This document shows positions 17,918-26,100 of a stretch of DNA of 64,000 nucleotides, in pieces. Under the pieces are notes generated by a model, which saw only the letters and a list, made by a program, of their open reading frames with translations, was not told the DNA's origin and did not search any database. The stretch lies in NCBI RefSeq assembly GCF_027941955.1, contig NZ_CP115960.1, positions 1,798,001 to 1,862,000 of the forward strand, read 5' to 3'. The translations under genes and the position numbers were made by a program. The first letter of the stretch is position 1, and every line of letters starts with the position of its first letter. Source of the stretch: Sphingomonas sp. 7/4-4. Its GTDB lineage: Bacteria; Pseudomonadota; Alphaproteobacteria; Sphingomonadales; Sphingomonadaceae.

Positions 17918-20695
17918 TCAGAATCCGAAGCTTGAGGGGACGCCGGAATTGAGCCGGTTCAGCGCTGCCTGATAATTGGCGAGCTGCGCGCTCTCGCGCG
18001 CGGTGGATTGGGTGCCGGTCGCGGTGTTCTTGACGCCGTCGACCATCTGGGCCTTGCCGTCGTCCCAATAAAGCGAGCGATAGGCGGTCTGCGTCATCGA
18101 GATCGCTTCCTCGACCTTCTTCATCGCGACCTTGGCATTGTCGAGCGTGGACAGGCTCAGCGCATCGCTGAGATCCATGCCGAAATTGCCGCCCGGGCGA
18201 ACCTTGGGCGCGTTGCTCGACAGCGTCGCCTGCGTCGCGATCCGCTGCGGTTCGATGCCGAGCTTGGCCAGCGCATCGGTGTCGGCGGCGCCGGGGATGA
18301 GCTCGAGTTCGTGTCCGGGCTTCATCGTGATGCGGAGCTGCTGGACGCCGTTGACCACGGTCGCGGTGACCGTGCCCTTCGACGCACCGAGCATGCCCTG
18401 CATGCGCGTGGCGATCGTCTTGAGCGTGTCGCCCGCCTCGATCGTGACTTTCCGGACCGCGCCGCTATCGGCCTTGAACGAGAACGTGTCGCCCGGGCGC
18501 ATCGTCGTCTGCGTGGTCAGCCTCTCGGAGGCTGCCGGGTTGATCGTGCCGCGGCCGAAACCCAGTGCCGAAATCGCATTGGAGCCGCCTTTGTCGGCGG
18601 CGATGCGGACCGGCTCGGTGCGCAGCAGCGTCTGGCCGAACTGGTTGGTATCCTCGATCGCGCCGGTGGCGGCATCGATCCGCGCGATGAAACCGTCGGT
18701 CGGGCCCAGGCGCGTGGCACCCAGGTTACCGGTGGTACGCCCGCCGGCATAGAGGTCGTCGCCCATGAAGGCGATGCTGTCGACCTGGTCGTCGGCGGCG
18801 GAGCCGAGATAGGTGACGCTGGCGCCCGACAGGTTGGAGTCGATCCGCGCGACGAAGCCGTCGCGGGCGGCGCTCTTCGCGTTGACCTGGCTTCCGGTGA
18901 GGGCGCTGCTCGTCGCGCCGCCCACGGCGATGGTGCCGTCCGCGGCCACGGCGATCGCGCGGACGTCGGCGGTGCCGAGGTCGATGCTGCCGAGATCGGT
19001 CGACAGCGCCGACGCGCTCATCTTCCGTACCGAGGCTGCGCCGCCCTGGTTGACCACCGCGAGCAGGTTGCCGTCATTGTCGATCGCCAGCGCGTTGATC
19101 GAGTCGGAGCCGGCACCTGCGAGGGTGCGGCGCTCGGCGAGCTTGCCGTTCGGATCGATGCGCGCGACGAAGGCATCGCCGTTGCCGGTCGCGCTGCGCC
19201 CGCCGACATAGACCGAGCCGTCGGCGCCGACAGTGACTGCCTTGGCCGCGTCGGCGCCGCCCGCGCGGACGACGGTGGAGAATTTCTCGTCGCCATTGGC
19301 GGCGTATTTGGCGACGACCATGTCGCTATCGGTCGAGGTCGTGCCGTTGAAACTGCCGGTCACCGTGCCCGCGACGACGATGCTGCCGTCCGCGCCGATC
19401 GACACCGCGGCGCCGGTCGAGGAGCCGCCGGCCCCGAGGCTGCGCTGCCACACGACATTGCCGGCCCCGTCCATCTTGGTCAGGAAGAGGTTGTTGTCGC
19501 CGTCCGACAAATTGGTGCCGAGATCGCCCGCGGTGGTGCCGACGATATAGCTGTTGCCCTGCGCGTCGGTGACGATCGCGGCGGCGTCGGTGCTGGCATA
19601 GGCGTTGCTGGTCTTGGTGGTGGTGGTCTTGACCTTGCCGTCCGTGTCGGTCGTCGCGGTGGTGACCGTGGTCGTCTTGCCGGCAAGCGTGTTCTGCGCG
19701 GTGGCTTCGCGGTCGAGCGCCGCGATCGTGCCCATGTTCACACGCGTATTGGCGCTGTCCAGTTCGTTCACGCGGAATATCTTGGTCGCAGTCGGCGCGT
19801 CGAGCGCGGTCTGGCCGGTCGCCACGACCAGCGAGTCCTTCGCTCCGATCTGGTCGAGGCTGACTTGCTCAAGGCTGTTCGGCGTTTCGAGCTTCATACC
19901 CCATTTGCCGTCGGCATAGACCGGCTTGAAGCGTGCGCTCCAGCGCGAGACCGGATCGCCATGGGCGTCGGTCAACGGCGTGCCGTCGGGCATGAGCACC
20001 GGCGTCGCGCTGATCGCGCTGTTGAGCTGCGACACGACCGAATCGAGCGTGGGTGGCTGGGCGCCCTGCGAAAGATCGACAGTGAAGGTCTCGGTCTGGG
20101 TCCCGCGGCTGATGTTTACGCTGAACTTCTCCTGGCCAGTCAGGCCCGGTAGCGCGTCCGAACGCAGCTTCACCAGCCCCTCGCTTTTGGTCTCGTTGGC
20201 TTGGGCAGCCGCGAGCTTGGTCGACTGGGCCGTCGAGCTGGCATTGCCGAAGGAGAGGTTCACCTTGTCGGACGGCGCCGTGGCCAGATAGCCCTGCAGA
20301 TCCGCCAGGCCCTTGGCGAAGGCCTTTTCATACTGGGCGCGCTGGCCGTCGGTCGCCGTCTTGACCGTGGCGGCCTCGGCGAGGACGCGCAATTTTTCCA
20401 GCGCCTTATAGGCAGTGAAGCTGGTCTTGATATCGTCGGGAAGGATCTGGGTGCTGATGCTCGTCCTGTCGATGACCGTCTTCGAGGCGAGGATCGACAT
20501 CAGCTGGCTCGACGCCGATTTGGTGGCGGTGGCTTCCTTCCAGGGCGGCGTGGTCGCGGCCAGGGTGAATTGCGCCTTGGCGGCGCGAACCGCCTTGCTG
20601 TCGAAGGCGATGGGCGTGAATGCCGTCGTGAAGACCGAGGAGTCTCCCGTCAGCAGGCTCAACCCCATCAGGCTTCCGGACAAATTAACCGTCAT
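17918..20695 (-). CDS. Large FlaEY-like flagellar protein with beta-propeller repeats
   Basis: A 925-residue protein starting at ATG 20695 (MTVNLSGSLMG), chosen because an AAAGGTGCGG site precedes it and the box at 20721-20731 lies just upstream. Region about 1-330 is helical/Ala-Thr-rich. The middle (about 350-720) has many repeats like GNVVWQRSLGAGGSSTGAAV and GADGSVYVGGRS, which fit SBBP-type beta-propeller blades. The C-terminal 200 residues (IEAGDTLKTIATRMQGMLG..., VEEAISMTQTAYRSLYWDD) resemble flagellar axial proteins. I recall alphaproteobacterial FlaEY regulators in similar places but cannot verify the match. No signal peptide; flagellar export is plausible. Linked to flgB. Confidence 0.7.
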   Translation of the reverse strand: MTVNLSGSLMGLSLLTGDSSVFTTAFTPIAFDSKAVRAAKAQFTLAATTPPWKEATATKSASSQLMSILASKTVIDRTSISTQILPDDIKTSFTAYKALEKLRVLAEAATVKTATDGQRAQYEKAFAKGLADLQGYLATAPSDKVNLSFGNASSTAQSTKLAAAQANETKSEGLVKLRSDALPGLTGQEKFSVNISRGTQTETFTVDLSQGAQPPTLDSVVSQLNSAISATPVLMPDGTPLTDAHGDPVSRWSARFKPVYADGKWGMKLETPNSLEQVSLDQIGAKDSLVVATGQTALDAPTATKIFRVNELDSANTRVNMGTIAALDREATAQNTLAGKTTTVTTATTDTDGKVKTTTTKTSNAYASTDAAAIVTDAQGNSYIVGTTAGDLGTNLSDGDNNLFLTKMDGAGNVVWQRSLGAGGSSTGAAVSIGADGSIVVAGTVTGSFNGTTSTDSDMVVAKYAANGDEKFSTVVRAGGADAAKAVTVGADGSVYVGGRSATGNGDAFVARIDPNGKLAERRTLAGAGSDSINALAIDNDGNLLAVVNQGGAASVRKMSASALSTDLGSIDLGTADVRAIAVAADGTIAVGGATSSALTGSQVNAKSAARDGFVARIDSNLSGASVTYLGSAADDQVDSIAFMGDDLYAGGRTTGNLGATRLGPTDGFIARIDAATGAIEDTNQFGQTLLRTEPVRIAADKGGSNAISALGFGRGTINPAASERLTTQTTMRPGDTFSFKADSGAVRKVTIEAGDTLKTIATRMQGMLGASKGTVTATVVNGVQQLRITMKPGHELELIPGAADTDALAKLGIEPQRIATQATLSSNAPKVRPGGNFGMDLSDALSLSTLDNAKVAMKKVEEAISMTQTAYRSLYWDDGKAQMVDGVKNTATGTQSTARESAQLANYQAALNRLNSGVPSSFGF

Positions 20696-20720
20696 GACAA
20701 CCGCACCTTTCGCCCACGTT

Positions 20721-20731
20721 CCTATAATAGG
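20721..20731. promoter_or_regulatory. Palindromic flagellar box CCTATAATAGG, divergent
   Basis: A near-perfect palindrome between the FlaEY-like gene (start 25 bases to the left) and fliG (start 53 bases to the right). Either half reads CCTATAAT or CCTATTAT, so it could supply a -10-like element to both divergent genes or bind a dimeric regulator. It is the clearest copy of the box seen across the cluster. No recognisable -35 lies at a fixed distance. Confidence 0.6.
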
Positions 20732-20784
20732 ATGAGTGAACGCTTCCTTGCGTCCGCACATCATTTTTCTGCGAGGGATCCGGA

Positions 20785-21819
20785 ATGAGCTTGATGGCGC
20801 CGATTGCCGAGCCGGTCGAACTGAAGAAGTATAGTGGGCCGCAGCGCGCGGCCGCGCTGATGCTGGCGCTCGGCAAGCAGCATGGCGCTCCGATCTGGGA
20901 GCAGTTGACCACCGACGAGATCAAGGAGCTTTCCGCGACGATCGCCGGGCTCGGCCGCATTCCGTCGCAGGTCGTCGAACACCTCCTCATCCAGTTCACC
21001 GGCGAAGTCGCGTCGATGGCCTCGCTCCACGGCAGCTACGAGACCACCGAGCGGCTGCTCGGCGGGATCCTGCCGGGCGACAAGGTCAAGGAGATCATGG
21101 AAGACATCCGCGGTCCTTCGGGCCGGACGATGTGGGACAAGCTCTCGAACGTCAGCGAGACCGTTCTCGCCGGTGCGCTCAAGCACGAATATCCGCAGAC
21201 CGTCGCGGTGATCCTCTCCAAGCTGCGCCCCGATCACGCCGCGCGCGTCATCGCCGAGCTTCCGCGCGAATTCTCGGTCGACGTGGTGATGCGCATGCTG
21301 CGCATGGAGACCGTCCAGAAGGACGTGATCAACCAGGTCGAGCAGACGCTCAAGAGCGAGTTCATGACCAATCTCTCGCGCTCGCAGAAGCGCGACCCGC
21401 ACGAGGCGATGGCCGAATTGTTCAACTCGCTCGATCGCTCGACCGAAGAGGCGATGCTGAACGCACTCGACAACAAGGCGCCGGAAAGCGCCGAACGCAT
21501 TCGCGCGCTCATGTTCACTTTCGAGGATCTGTCGAACCTGCTGCCGGCGGCGATCTCGATCATCGTCCGCAATGCCGACAAGCGCGAGATGGCGATGGCG
21601 CTCAAGGGCGCGCCCGACAAGCTCAAGCAGATGTTCTTCGGCGCGATGACCGAGCGCGCGGCCAAGCTCATGCGCGAGGACATGGCGGCGATGGGCCCTG
21701 TCCGCGCGCGCGATTGCGAGGAAGCACAGTCCTCGCTCGTCCGCCTCGCCAAGAGCCTCGCCGATCGCGGCGAGATCCTGCTCGTCGATCCCAAGTCCGA
21801 CGATGCGATGATCATCTGA
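20785..21819 (+). CDS. fliG: FliG motor switch protein
   Basis: A 344-residue C-ring protein that converts stator action to torque. It contains the N domain (GPQRAAALMLALGKQHGAPIWEQL), the middle domain with EHPQ-like motif (HEYPQTVAVILSKL, EYPQ here) and the C domain with charged torque helix (SNLLPAAISIIVRNADKREMAMALKGAPDKLKQMFFGAMTERAAKLMREDM). Length and domain order are normal. It is followed one base later by fliH. Confidence 0.97.
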   Translation: MSLMAPIAEPVELKKYSGPQRAAALMLALGKQHGAPIWEQLTTDEIKELSATIAGLGRIPSQVVEHLLIQFTGEVASMASLHGSYETTERLLGGILPGDKVKEIMEDIRGPSGRTMWDKLSNVSETVLAGALKHEYPQTVAVILSKLRPDHAARVIAELPREFSVDVVMRMLRMETVQKDVINQVEQTLKSEFMTNLSRSQKRDPHEAMAELFNSLDRSTEEAMLNALDNKAPESAERIRALMFTFEDLSNLLPAAISIIVRNADKREMAMALKGAPDKLKQMFFGAMTERAAKLMREDMAAMGPVRARDCEEAQSSLVRLAKSLADRGEILLVDPKSDDAMII

Positions 21820-21820
21820 G

Positions 21821-22495
21821 ATGGGCATGGGCTTCCAGAACGTCGAGCGTTTCGCCTTCGACCGCATCTTCTCGACTCCGGCGAGCGAGAGCGCGACCGT
21901 CCCCAGCGGCGACATGCTGCTCGAAATCTCCGCGCTGCGCGCCGAACTCGCTTTGCTCCGCTTGGACGTGAACGCGCAGATCGCCCTCGCCCGCGCCGAA
22001 GGCTTCGAGGCCGGGTTGGCCCAGGCGCGCGCCGAGCGCGATGTCGCGCTGCTGAGTGCAGTCGACGCGCTCCACGCCGGGATCGAGTCACTCGACGAGC
22101 GCTTCGAAGATGTCTCGCGGCGAGTCACCGGCGAGGCTGCCGAGATCGCCCTTGCCGCCGCCGACATGATCGCCGGCCGGGCGATCGACGCCGCTCCCGT
22201 CGAGACGATCGACGCCGCGATCGGCCGCGCGCTCAGCCAGGTCGCCCGCGGCACCGAACTCGAGATCCGCGTCCATCCCGATCTGATCGAGGCGATCGAG
22301 GCGCGCATCGCCGATCGCCAGTCCAGGGATCGCCGCAAGCTCAACCTCAATGTGGTCGGCGACGTCACCATAACGGTCGGCGACGCGATGATCGGCTGGG
22401 AGCAAGGCGGCCTCGCCCTCGACGCCACCGCCCGCCGACAGGCGGTGCTCGACGAGCTCGAAACTCTGCTGCCGAGCTCTGCCGGCGCGAACTGA
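21821..22495 (+). CDS. fliH: FliH/FlbE-type flagellar export regulator
   Basis: A 224-residue protein in the fliG-fliH position. It has a GFEAGLAQARAERD helical segment, as in FliH/YscL proteins, then a C-terminal domain (TELEIRVHPDLIEAIEARIADRQ... GDVTITVGDAMIGWEQGGLALDATARRQAVLDEL) that binds the FliI ATPase. The Caulobacter counterpart is named FlbE. It ends the short fliG-fliH unit before a repeat element and the fliF promoter region. Confidence 0.85.
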   Translation: MGMGFQNVERFAFDRIFSTPASESATVPSGDMLLEISALRAELALLRLDVNAQIALARAEGFEAGLAQARAERDVALLSAVDALHAGIESLDERFEDVSRRVTGEAAEIALAAADMIAGRAIDAAPVETIDAAIGRALSQVARGTELEIRVHPDLIEAIEARIADRQSRDRRKLNLNVVGDVTITVGDAMIGWEQGGLALDATARRQAVLDELETLLPSSAGAN

Positions 22496-22504
22496 ATTCC
22501 CCGC

Positions 22505-22620
22505 GCTCACCTCTTGCGCTCCCCTTCCGCTTGCGGGAGGGGCCGGGGAGGGCCTGACGTGCGTGAGTCGCGCAAACCTCCCCGTCGCCCCCTAACCCCT
22601 CCCGCAAGCGGGAGGGGAAT
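22505..22620. repeat. Inverted repeat element, GCTTGCGGGAGGGG type
   Basis: The left arm TTCCGCTTGCGGGAGGGGCC and right arm CCCCTCCCGCAAGCGGGAGG are complementary, with GGGGAGG/CCTCCCC inner arms. It lies between fliH and the fliF control region and may terminate the fliGH transcript. It belongs to the same loose group as the elements at 39567 and 57496. Confidence 0.7.
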
Positions 22621-22661
22621 TGCGTTTCGCACGCCTCCAACGCGTGCCCGCGTGACCACTA

Positions 22662-22711
22662 GGCAAAAATTCCCACCCGGCACAATCTGCCGCCTTCGCC
22701 CCTCCTATAAG
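22662..22711 (+). promoter_or_regulatory. fliF operon control region
   Basis: Contains a degraded half-matching repeat GGCAAAAATTCCC (22662-22674), a full GGCA-N5-TGCC repeat GGCACAATCTGCC (22679-22691) and a CCTATAAG box (22704-22711) 47 bases before the fliF start. The arrangement repeat-repeat-box matches the fliN and flbT upstream regions, where a CTAGG or CTCGG is also about 45 bases before the box. Confidence 0.55.
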
Positions 22712-22758
22712 TCAATGGAGAGGGGCGCTCCTGCCCCTGGCCACATCACGGGGCGGCT

Positions 22759-24381
22759 TTGGAAGCGATCAAGAATCTCGTCGGGCAGCTTGGCCCGAAG
22801 CGGCTGATGCTGATGGGCGGCGTGGCGTTCGCGCTGCTCGCGGCGCTCGCCTTCGTCGCGACGCGCGGCTCCGATCCGCAGATGGGCTATCTCTATACCG
22901 ATCTCGATCCGTCCGCCGCCGCGACGATCACCGAGAAGCTCAAGGCGCAGAATGTCGAGTATCAGCTCTCGGCCGACGGCACTTCGGTGATGGCGCCGCA
23001 GGACAAGCTGGCCGAGCTTCGCATGAGCCTCGCCGGCGAGAAACTGGGCGGCAAGATCGGCTATGAGGTGCTCGACGAGGAGCAGCCCTTCGGCGTCTCC
23101 GCCAGCCGCGCCAAGATGAACGAGACGCGCGCCGTCGAAGGCGAGCTCTCCAAGTCGATCCAGACCATCCAGAACGTTTCCGCAGCCCGCGTCCACATCG
23201 TCATGCCCGAGCGCGCGATGTTCGCCGCCGAAAGCCGCAAGGCCACCGCCGCGGTGACGGTCAAGACCAAGGGCCGCCTCTCGTCCGAACAAATCGCCTC
23301 GATCCGCTATCTCGTTTCCTCCTCGGTTCCCGAGCTCTCGCCCGAGGCCGTGTCGGTCGTCGACCAGACCGGTGCCCTGCTCGCCCGTGCCGGCGAAGCC
23401 GGTCTGGCCGGCGGCGCCGATGCCGATGAGCGCCAGCAGGCAGTCGAGGCCAAGCTGCGCGAGGAAGTCGAGGCCTTGCTCGAGCCGATCGTCGGCCAGG
23501 GCAAGGTTCGCGCCGAAGTCTCAGCCCAGATCGACCGCGACCAGACCCGCGAGGAATCGAACCTGTTCGATCCCGACAAGCAGGTCATTTCGCGCCAGGT
23601 CAGCGTCGAGAATGGCGAGCAGAACAGCGAGCAAGATGCCGGTGCGCAGACCGCCAGCGTCGGCAACCAGCTTCCCGAGGCCCAGGGCCAGGCGCCCGGC
23701 GCCGCCACGGGCAACGGCCGCCAGTCGCGCAGCAATCAGACTTCCGAAGACACGACCTACGACAACAGCTCGACCAAGACCGTCACGCTGCGCGGCCCCG
23801 GCAAGGTCACGCGCCTCACCGTCGCGGTGATGGTCGACGGCGGCGAGAAGGGCCTGCCCCAGCCGCAGATGCAGCGCCTCCAGCGCCTCGTCGAGAACGC
23901 CGTCGGCATGGATGCCGAGCGTGGCGACAGCGTCGTGGTCGAAAGCATGCGTTTCGCCAATGACGACAGCCTCGCCGACAAGGATTCGGGTTTCTTCTCG
24001 CAGCTGCCGATGGACCGCATCTGGGGCCTGCTCCAGATCATCGTGATCGGCGCGGTCGGCCTGATCGCCCTCCGGATGCTCAAGCCGAAGATCATGCCGC
24101 AGGCACCGGTCGCCGCGCTCGAAGGACCCGAAGGCGAGATACCGCTCTCCGCCCAGTCGCCCGAGATGCTCGCACTCGCCGAACGCGCCGCCGATGGTGA
24201 CGCCGACGCGATGCAGAAACTCGAAGCGATGAACGGCGACCAGCCCTTGCTCGATCAGGAGATCGCGCTCGCCCAGGTCGACGGCCGCATCAAACTCTCC
24301 GCCCTCAAGCGCATTGGCGATGCGATCCACGCGAGCCCGCCCGAAGCGGCCTCGGTGATCCGCCAATGGATGAACTCGTAA
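22759..24381 (+). CDS. fliF: FliF MS-ring protein
   Basis: A 540-residue inner-membrane ring protein. A first membrane helix (about 17-35), ring-building domains (LYTDLDPSAAATITEKLKAQ, IQTIQNVSAARVHIVMPE) and a second helix (about 418-438, WGLLQIIVIGAVGLIALRML) are followed by the FliG-binding tail. The start is taken as TTG 22759 (TTGGAAGCGATC). An ATG at 22715 is out of frame; joining it would require another indel, so the exact start is open. First gene of fliF-fliN-flbD-flhA. Confidence 0.93.
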   Translation: MEAIKNLVGQLGPKRLMLMGGVAFALLAALAFVATRGSDPQMGYLYTDLDPSAAATITEKLKAQNVEYQLSADGTSVMAPQDKLAELRMSLAGEKLGGKIGYEVLDEEQPFGVSASRAKMNETRAVEGELSKSIQTIQNVSAARVHIVMPERAMFAAESRKATAAVTVKTKGRLSSEQIASIRYLVSSSVPELSPEAVSVVDQTGALLARAGEAGLAGGADADERQQAVEAKLREEVEALLEPIVGQGKVRAEVSAQIDRDQTREESNLFDPDKQVISRQVSVENGEQNSEQDAGAQTASVGNQLPEAQGQAPGAATGNGRQSRSNQTSEDTTYDNSSTKTVTLRGPGKVTRLTVAVMVDGGEKGLPQPQMQRLQRLVENAVGMDAERGDSVVVESMRFANDDSLADKDSGFFSQLPMDRIWGLLQIIVIGAVGLIALRMLKPKIMPQAPVAALEGPEGEIPLSAQSPEMLALAERAADGDADAMQKLEAMNGDQPLLDQEIALAQVDGRIKLSALKRIGDAIHASPPEAASVIRQWMNS

Positions 24382-24391
24382 GGATTTGACG

Positions 24392-24742
24392 ATGGATACC
24401 GAACCGCACGACATCATCCCCGCCGATTCCAGCGAAGCAAGCGGCCCCGTGTTCGAAGATTTCGAACCGTTGCCCGCCGACGAAAACGCGCCCGTAGGTG
24501 CAGAAGGCCTCGAAGCCGTCCATGACGTGCCGGTAAAGGTGCAGGCGGTTCTCGGCCGGGCGCGCATGCCCGTCGGCGAGCTGCTCCACCTCACGTCGGG
24601 CACCGTGGTCGAGCTCGACCGCCGCGTCGGCGAACCGGTCGACATCTTCGTCAACGATCGCCTGATCGCCCGCGGCGAAGTCGTGCTGATCGATAACGCG
24701 CTCGGCGTCACGCTCACCGAAATCGTTCGGCAGGACCGTTGA
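24392..24742 (+). CDS. fliN: FliN motor switch protein (second, longer copy)
   Basis: A 116-residue FliN with an acidic, low-complexity N-terminus and the SpoA-type domain at the end (VPVKVQAVLGRARMPVGELLHLTSGTVVELD... PVDIFVNDRLIARGEVVLIDNALGVTLTEIV). ATG 24392 has an AAGGA site. The order fliF-fliN-flbD matches Caulobacter, so this is the orthologous FliN; the 78-residue copy at 5796 is the extra one. It overlaps flbD by one base. Confidence 0.93.
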   Translation: MDTEPHDIIPADSSEASGPVFEDFEPLPADENAPVGAEGLEAVHDVPVKVQAVLGRARMPVGELLHLTSGTVVELDRRVGEPVDIFVNDRLIARGEVVLIDNALGVTLTEIVRQDR

Positions 24743-26074
24743 TGCCGAACTCGATCCGCATGATCCTGGTCGGCGCGCCCGGCGGCGAGTTCCGCCGCGC
24801 GGCCGAGCTGGCTCGTGACGCGGGCGCCGCCGTGGCGATGGCCGATACCCCCGCCCAGGCGCTCGATCTGCTCCGCGAAGGCGGCGGCGACATGGTGATG
24901 ATCGATGTCGATGCCGATATCGCCGGCTTCATGGCCAGCCTGCGCGCCGAGCGTTTCACCCTTCCCGTGCTCGCCTGCGGCATCCAGGCTTCGGCCGAGC
25001 GCGCAGTCGCGGCGATCCGCGCGGGCGCCGTCGACTATGTTCCCCTCCCCGCAGCGCGAGCTGATCGCCGCCGCGATCGCCTCGGTGATCGAGCGCAAGA
25101 CGCCCGTCCGCATCGGCGATCACCCTGCCCTTGCCCGCGCCGTGGCGCTCGCCACCGCAGTGGCCCAGACCAGTGCTCCGGTACTCGTCACCGGCGAGAA
25201 CGGTTGCGGCAAGGAAGTCATGGCGCGCGCGATCCACGAAGCCTCGGGCCGCGCCCAACCCCTATATGCGGTGGAATGCGCCGGCGTCGCCGCCGACTTG
25301 CTCGAATCCGAACTGTTCGGCCATGAAGCCGGCGCCTTTCCGGGCGCGGTCGCGCGCCGTATCGGCCGGCTCGAAAAGGCGGGCCACGGCACGATCTTCC
25401 TCCGCGAAGTCGGCCGTCTCGCCCCGGCCACCCAGGCCCGCCTCCTGGCGGCAATGCGCGATCAGCGCTTCAATCGCATCGGCGGCGACGCGGTCGTTCC
25501 TTTCCACGCGCGGCTGATCGCATCGACCAGCATGGACCTCGAAGCGGCGGTTCAGGCCGGCAGCTTCCGCGCCGACCTGCTCGTCCGCCTCGGTCTGGTC
25601 CGCGTCGAGGTTCCGCCGCTCCGCCAGCGTGGCGGCGATGTCGCCCAGCTCGCGCAGCATTTCGCGACGCGTCTCGCCGAAGCCGACGGCTTGCCGTCGC
25701 GCGCCTTCAGCGACGCCGCTCTGGTGCTGCTTTCGCGCTATGACTGGCCCGGCAATGTCCGCGAGCTTGAGGATTGCATCCACCGTGCCGTGCTGCTCGC
25801 GCAGGGCCCCGCCATCGAACCCCAGGATCTGGTCCGTTCGGACGGCACCCGCCTGCTCGATCTCGAGCTTGCCGAGCCCGGCGACCTGCAGATCGAGAGC
25901 CTCGTCGGCCGCACCGTCGAGGAAGTCGAGCGCGAGCTGATCCTCCAGACGCTGACGCGCTGCCACGGCAACCGCACCTCGGCGTCGAGCATCCTCGGCA
26001 TTTCGGTCCGCACGATGCGCAACAAGCTGCGCACCTTCATCGAAGCCGGCATCGCCGTCGCCCCGGCGCCCTGA
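24742..26074 (+). CDS. flbD: FlbD-type transcription activator, altered sigma-54 contact motif, frame break
   Basis: About 444 residues. The degenerate receiver (1-105) lacks the N-terminal acidic pair (ILVGAPGG). The AAA+ domain has Walker A GENGCGKE, but GAFPGA replaces the sigma-54-binding GAFTGA, and Walker B reads GTIFLREVG instead of the usual GTLFLDEIG. The C-terminal HTH (HGNRTSASSILGISVRTMRNKL) matches Caulobacter FlbD closely. A one-base surplus in CCCCTCCCC at about 25041-25050 breaks the frame between receiver and AAA+ domains. It probably binds GGCA-N5-TGCC sites; whether it can activate sigma-54 is doubtful. Confidence 0.85.
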
Positions 26075-26100
26075 CCCTATCTGGATAAGGCACCCTGTTG

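Noticed and set aside
18008..20152. A 714-codon plus-strand frame opposite the FlaEY-like gene
   Set aside because: Antisense shadow; the minus-strand protein has consistent beta-propeller repeats and a ribosome site.
20696..20764. Longer N-terminus for the FlaEY-like protein
   Set aside because: It would place the box and ribosome site inside the coding region.
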